55,429 bases of DNA. Origin: Hyphomicrobiales bacterium (lineage in GTDB: Bacteria > Pseudomonadota > Alphaproteobacteria > Rhizobiales > Beijerinckiaceae). The position numbers were made by a program, and so were the translations under genes. Shown here in pieces: positions 52,743 through 55,429 of this stretch (position 1 is the first letter of the stretch; each line of letters opens with the position of its first letter). The notes under the pieces are model-generated. The model had not been told where the DNA came from, searched no databases, and was given only the letters and a program-made list of their open reading frames with translations. The DNA is taken from assembly GCA_900470775.1 (NCBI GenBank), contig UCBZ01000023.1, forward strand, positions 1 to 55,429, read 5' to 3'.

Positions 52743-53909
52743 TCAGACGGCGAGCCTCGCGGCCTTGCCCAGCGCCTGGTCGGCATCGTTGTAGTAGCGC
52801 GCAGCCTGTTGGACCGAGCGATGCTGCGACTGCCGCATGGCGGCGGGCAGGGCGATGCCGTTGCGGGCGGCCTCTGTGAGATAGCCGGAGCGCAGGCCAT
52901 GCGCGGAAAACGCGACTGGGTCGAGCCCGGCCATGGCGCAGCGGCGCTTCAGAATCAAGTTTATCGCCTGGGGCGTTAGCGCCGGGTCGTCGATCGCCTC
53001 CCAGCGGTCGATCGCCCGAAACACCGCCCCCTTCTTGATGTCGGCGCGCTCGATCCATTCGCGCAGCGCCGCCACGGGCGGTCCGATCAGCAGCACCCGG
53101 GCGTCATCGGCGGCCTGAGCGGTTTTGGTGCGGCCGAGCGCGATCGCCATGCAGGGCAGGCGCGGTGAGTTTGGGTCGTCGGGATCGAGCGGGACATCGG
53201 CCTCAAGGGTGAGCTGTTCGAGCCGGAGCCTTGCGACCTCGCTGCGCCGGCGCCCGCCCGAGGCGAAGGCGACGAGCAGGATGGCGAGATCGCGGGTGTC
53301 GGCGAGACGGTCGGTCTGGCAGGTCGCGATCAGCCGGTCCAAAATGTCGCGCGTCACCGCGCGCTGGCTTTTGCGTCGGCGCGGTTTTGCGCTGGCCCTG
53401 ACCGCCAGGCGCAGGCCGGTGCGGATCGCCGGCGTGCCGAGCGGGCTCTCAAGACCTTTCCAGCGATGCAGGGTCGCCCAATGGGCCAGGCGGCGTTTGA
53501 CCGTCGACGGCGCGTGCGGCCCGTCCGTCCGCAAATGCCCGTCGATGCGCAGGGTCATGGCGATCTCGGCAGGCATGCCGTGAGCGGGATCGCTCTCGCG
53601 TTGGGCCGGATCCCAGAGGTGATGGGCGATAAATTTCAACGCCAGTGCCTCTGGCGCCGGCCAGGGCAGGGGCGATCCTGTTGCTGCGATCGCCCAGGCC
53701 TCAAGATAGGCCAGATCCGAGGCGAGCGCGCGCAAGGAATTCTCGCCCATGCCCTCCTTCGCCAGGTGCCGCAGCGTCGCGACATCGTCGTCGGTCAGGA
53801 TTTTCGCGAGCTGATCGCGGCGCTCCAGCGGCAAAATCCCGGACAGCGCGTCAAGCTGCAGGGCGCGCCGCGTCTCCGTCTCGGCCGAGAGCAGCGATGT
53901 CGAGGCCAC
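52743..53909 (-). CDS. Tyrosine recombinase (site-specific integrase/resolvase)
   Basis: The protein has 388 residues. An N-terminal SAM-like core-binding domain (SLRALASDLAYLEAWAIA) is followed by the catalytic domain with Arg in GGRRRSEVARLRL, H-x-x-R in SAHGLRSGYLTEAA, the second His/Trp position in QSQHRSVQQAARYY, and the nucleophilic Tyr in the same block. The layout (N-SAM plus catalytic domain, about 390 residues) resembles plasmid recombinases that resolve multimers. A 14-7-14 inverted repeat lies 112 bases upstream of its start. The gene is full length and probably active. Confidence 0.9.
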   Translation of the reverse strand: MASTSLLSAETETRRALQLDALSGILPLERRDQLAKILTDDDVATLRHLAKEGMGENSLRALASDLAYLEAWAIAATGSPLPWPAPEALALKFIAHHLWDPAQRESDPAHGMPAEIAMTLRIDGHLRTDGPHAPSTVKRRLAHWATLHRWKGLESPLGTPAIRTGLRLAVRASAKPRRRKSQRAVTRDILDRLIATCQTDRLADTRDLAILLVAFASGGRRRSEVARLRLEQLTLEADVPLDPDDPNSPRLPCMAIALGRTKTAQAADDARVLLIGPPVAALREWIERADIKKGAVFRAIDRWEAIDDPALTPQAINLILKRRCAMAGLDPVAFSAHGLRSGYLTEAARNGIALPAAMRQSQHRSVQQAARYYNDADQALGKAARLAV

Positions 53910-54020
53910 GGGCGGCTCCTGATACGGCGCGCGAGGGCGGATTTCGTCGACGGTAAGCCCGGCTGATGGCGCCGGCGGGCTTTTGGAGCGCCAGAATCGC
54001 CGATTTCCGCTGCTATGTCC

Positions 54021-54055
54021 ATCACTATCGATAAGAGGTAATTATCGATAGTGAT
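54021..54055. repeat. loxP/FRT-like inverted repeat with 7-base spacer
   Basis: Left arm ATCACTATCGATAA (54021-54034), spacer GAGGTAA, right arm TTATCGATAGTGAT (54042-54055). The arms are perfect complements and the spacer is asymmetric, as in recombination core sites (13-8-13 in loxP and FRT). It stands between the recombinase gene and the divergent DUF1612 gene, so it could also be an operator for either. Confidence 0.7.
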
Positions 54056-54092
54056 GTGCATCCGATGATAGATATCAATGTGAAACAAATCA

Positions 54093-55334
54093 ATGGCTGT
54101 TTGGATTGGGTATGATAGAGTTAGTCGCGTGAAATCAATAAGCTATGACATGTCGAGCGGCGAGCGCCAGGCGCTGGTTTCGGACTGCGCCGCAGTTTGC
54201 GAGACCGCGGCAATCGCGCTCGCCCGTTTTGACGAGCGCCTTCTCCGCGTCGAGCCGGTTCTGGCCGAAGGCGCGCGTCAGCGCGGTCACGCCTTTGAAG
54301 CCCAGGCCCTGATCGGGCTCAGCGGGAGCCTGTGCCCGATCGAGGATCTCGTCTTGCACGACGCCGGCATGGATGTGCGCAGCCCGACCCGCGAGATCGC
54401 CCGGGCCGCCGCCATGCTCGATGAGCGCCGGCGCCTGGCCCGGCGTGAGCCGGCCGAGGTTTTGAGCCCAGCCGCCCTGCGGCAGCGGCTCGGTATCGAC
54501 GAACCCGAGGAAGAGGATCGGAGGAGCAGGGCGACGACAACGTCGGCGCCCGGGAAACAACTCGCGGCACCATGGGACCGGACCGACCCCGAAGATGATG
54601 ATGAGGACCACGCCGGCGACGAGGGCCTGGACCTGGAGGACGAGCCCGATCGCCGGGCCGATCCAGCCTTCGCGGAGATCGATGCGCTCTTGGCGCGGAC
54701 GCGCAAAAAGCTCGACGCCTGGAACGATTTTTCTTCCGACGAGGGCCGCAAGAACCTGACGCTGCGCGATCCCGGCTATGACGCCGCCGGGCGGTTCGCG
54801 CGCTGGCTCGACATCCTCGAGGAGGGCAGGGGGCTGCCGGCCGCGCTCGCCGCCGCGCTCGCGCTCGATGCCTGGCTGTGGCTCGAGCCGTCGGAACGCG
54901 CCGGCGAGCTCGGGTTTGGACTGGCCGCGACCGTGTTGCGGCAGCGGGGGCTGGCGGCGGCGCACCTGCCTGCGCTTGGTCTTGGGCTCAGGCGGGGGAA
55001 GTTCCGCTGGAGCCCGCATTTGGCGCTCGGCGTCCGGATCGCAGGGCTGCTCGGCGCGCTCACTGAGGCGGCGGCGTTCGGGCAGGCCGATCTCGATCGG
55101 CTGTCGCTGGCGCGGGCTGTGATGTTGCGGAGGTGTGAAAAGAGAAGGGGGAATTCGAAACTGGCCGAGCTGGTCGATCTGTTCGTGTCGTCGCCGCTCG
55201 TCACCGTGCAACTGGCGGCCGCCCGCCTGCAGGTGACGCCGCAGGCGGTCGAGGCGATGCTGAAGGAGCTCGGCGGCAGCCTGCCGCGCGAACTCACCGG
55301 CCGAAAGCGCTATCGGGCTTGGGGGATTTTATAG
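54093..55334 (+). CDS. DUF1612/helix-turn-helix plasmid protein
   Basis: The protein has 413 residues from ATG 54093; a GTG at 54129 would give a start closer to the homologous region (SISYDMSSGERQAL). The N-terminal DUF1612 part has IEDLVLHDAGMDVRSPTREI. A long acidic insert follows (~140-185, with D-P-E-D-D-D-E-D-H), then the C-terminal helix-turn-helix KLAELVDLFVSSPLVTVQLA and AARLQVTPQAVEAMLKELGG, ending in the family tail R-K-R-Y-R-A-W-G-I-L. Proteins of this type are typical of rhizobial symbiotic and catabolic plasmids; their role is unknown. Confidence 0.87.
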   Translation: MAVWIGYDRVSRVKSISYDMSSGERQALVSDCAAVCETAAIALARFDERLLRVEPVLAEGARQRGHAFEAQALIGLSGSLCPIEDLVLHDAGMDVRSPTREIARAAAMLDERRRLARREPAEVLSPAALRQRLGIDEPEEEDRRSRATTTSAPGKQLAAPWDRTDPEDDDEDHAGDEGLDLEDEPDRRADPAFAEIDALLARTRKKLDAWNDFSSDEGRKNLTLRDPGYDAAGRFARWLDILEEGRGLPAALAAALALDAWLWLEPSERAGELGFGLAATVLRQRGLAAAHLPALGLGLRRGKFRWSPHLALGVRIAGLLGALTEAAAFGQADLDRLSLARAVMLRRCEKRRGNSKLAELVDLFVSSPLVTVQLAAARLQVTPQAVEAMLKELGGSLPRELTGRKRYRAWGIL

Positions 55335-55429
55335 GTTGGGCCTGTCAGCCAATTTGAGATCGGCGCTGGTTTGGTTTCGGGTCCGCGGAACGCCCGCCGC
55401 CCATGTGGCCGGTTGACATCCTGTAGTTT

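Noticed and set aside
54135..55211. Minus-strand frame of 358 codons opposite the DUF1612 gene
   Set aside because: The plus-strand product has clear family motifs, and the antisense frame has none.

Overview
The window looks like part of a large repABC replicon (plasmid, megaplasmid or chromid) of an alphaproteobacterium, most likely Hyphomicrobiales (a Bosea/Methylobacterium/Rhizobium-type organism). The grounds are high GC, a complete repA-repB-repC operon with an antisense RNA between repB and repC, MucR/Ros regulators, an ExoP-type polysaccharide co-polymerase and a PrtD/HlyD type I exporter. The genus is not fixed by the sequence.

Region 1 (1-28,750) is an exopolysaccharide (EPS) and type I secretion locus. 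It holds two WcaJ-type priming sugar transferases, a WecG-like protein, a UDP-glucuronate 4-epimerase, two GT4 glycosyltransferases, Wza-like and Wzc-like export proteins, an acyltransferase, a beta-helix lipoprotein, and a divergent HlyD/PrtD pair. The secretion pair probably exports the two related secreted proteins at the left edge (3-239 and 1230-3155). A MurA/MurB-type pair lies inside the wzc operon, which is unusual and suggests a lactyl-ether (muramic-acid-like) sugar in the polymer. The locus is eroded: an IS66 remnant, a frameshifted IS701 copy, a VanZ-like gene with a stop codon, and a Wzy-type polymerase reduced to a fragment against an IS5 remnant.

Region 2 (28,750-37,600) is a mobile, scrambled zone. 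It has an intact IS30, a MOBV relaxase with a primase-like tail and a recognisable oriT, IS91, IS110 and integrase debris, a RES/Xre toxin-antitoxin pair with its operator, and a MucR fragment.

Region 3 (37,985-41,950) is the best candidate for an undescribed system. It is an overlapping operon encoding a 558-residue fusion of an AbiEii-like nucleotidyltransferase fold with a MbcA/ParS/Xre (DUF2384) domain, a HAD phosphatase, a calcineurin-like phosphoesterase and a small protein. A divergent Xre regulator faces it across a short palindrome.

Region 4 (42,400-55,429) is the replicon backbone: repABC with ctRNA, parS-like site and AT-rich oriV, several small plasmid proteins, WGR and HU proteins, a full-length MucR, an imuA fragment, a DUF4143 ATPase behind four direct repeats, VapBC with operator, and a tyrosine recombinase. 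Beside the recombinase lies a 14-7-14 inverted repeat built like a loxP/FRT site, followed by a DUF1612 helix-turn-helix protein. Replication, partition, addiction, recombination and mobilisation functions therefore sit together with the EPS locus, and the plasmid MucR could regulate that locus.
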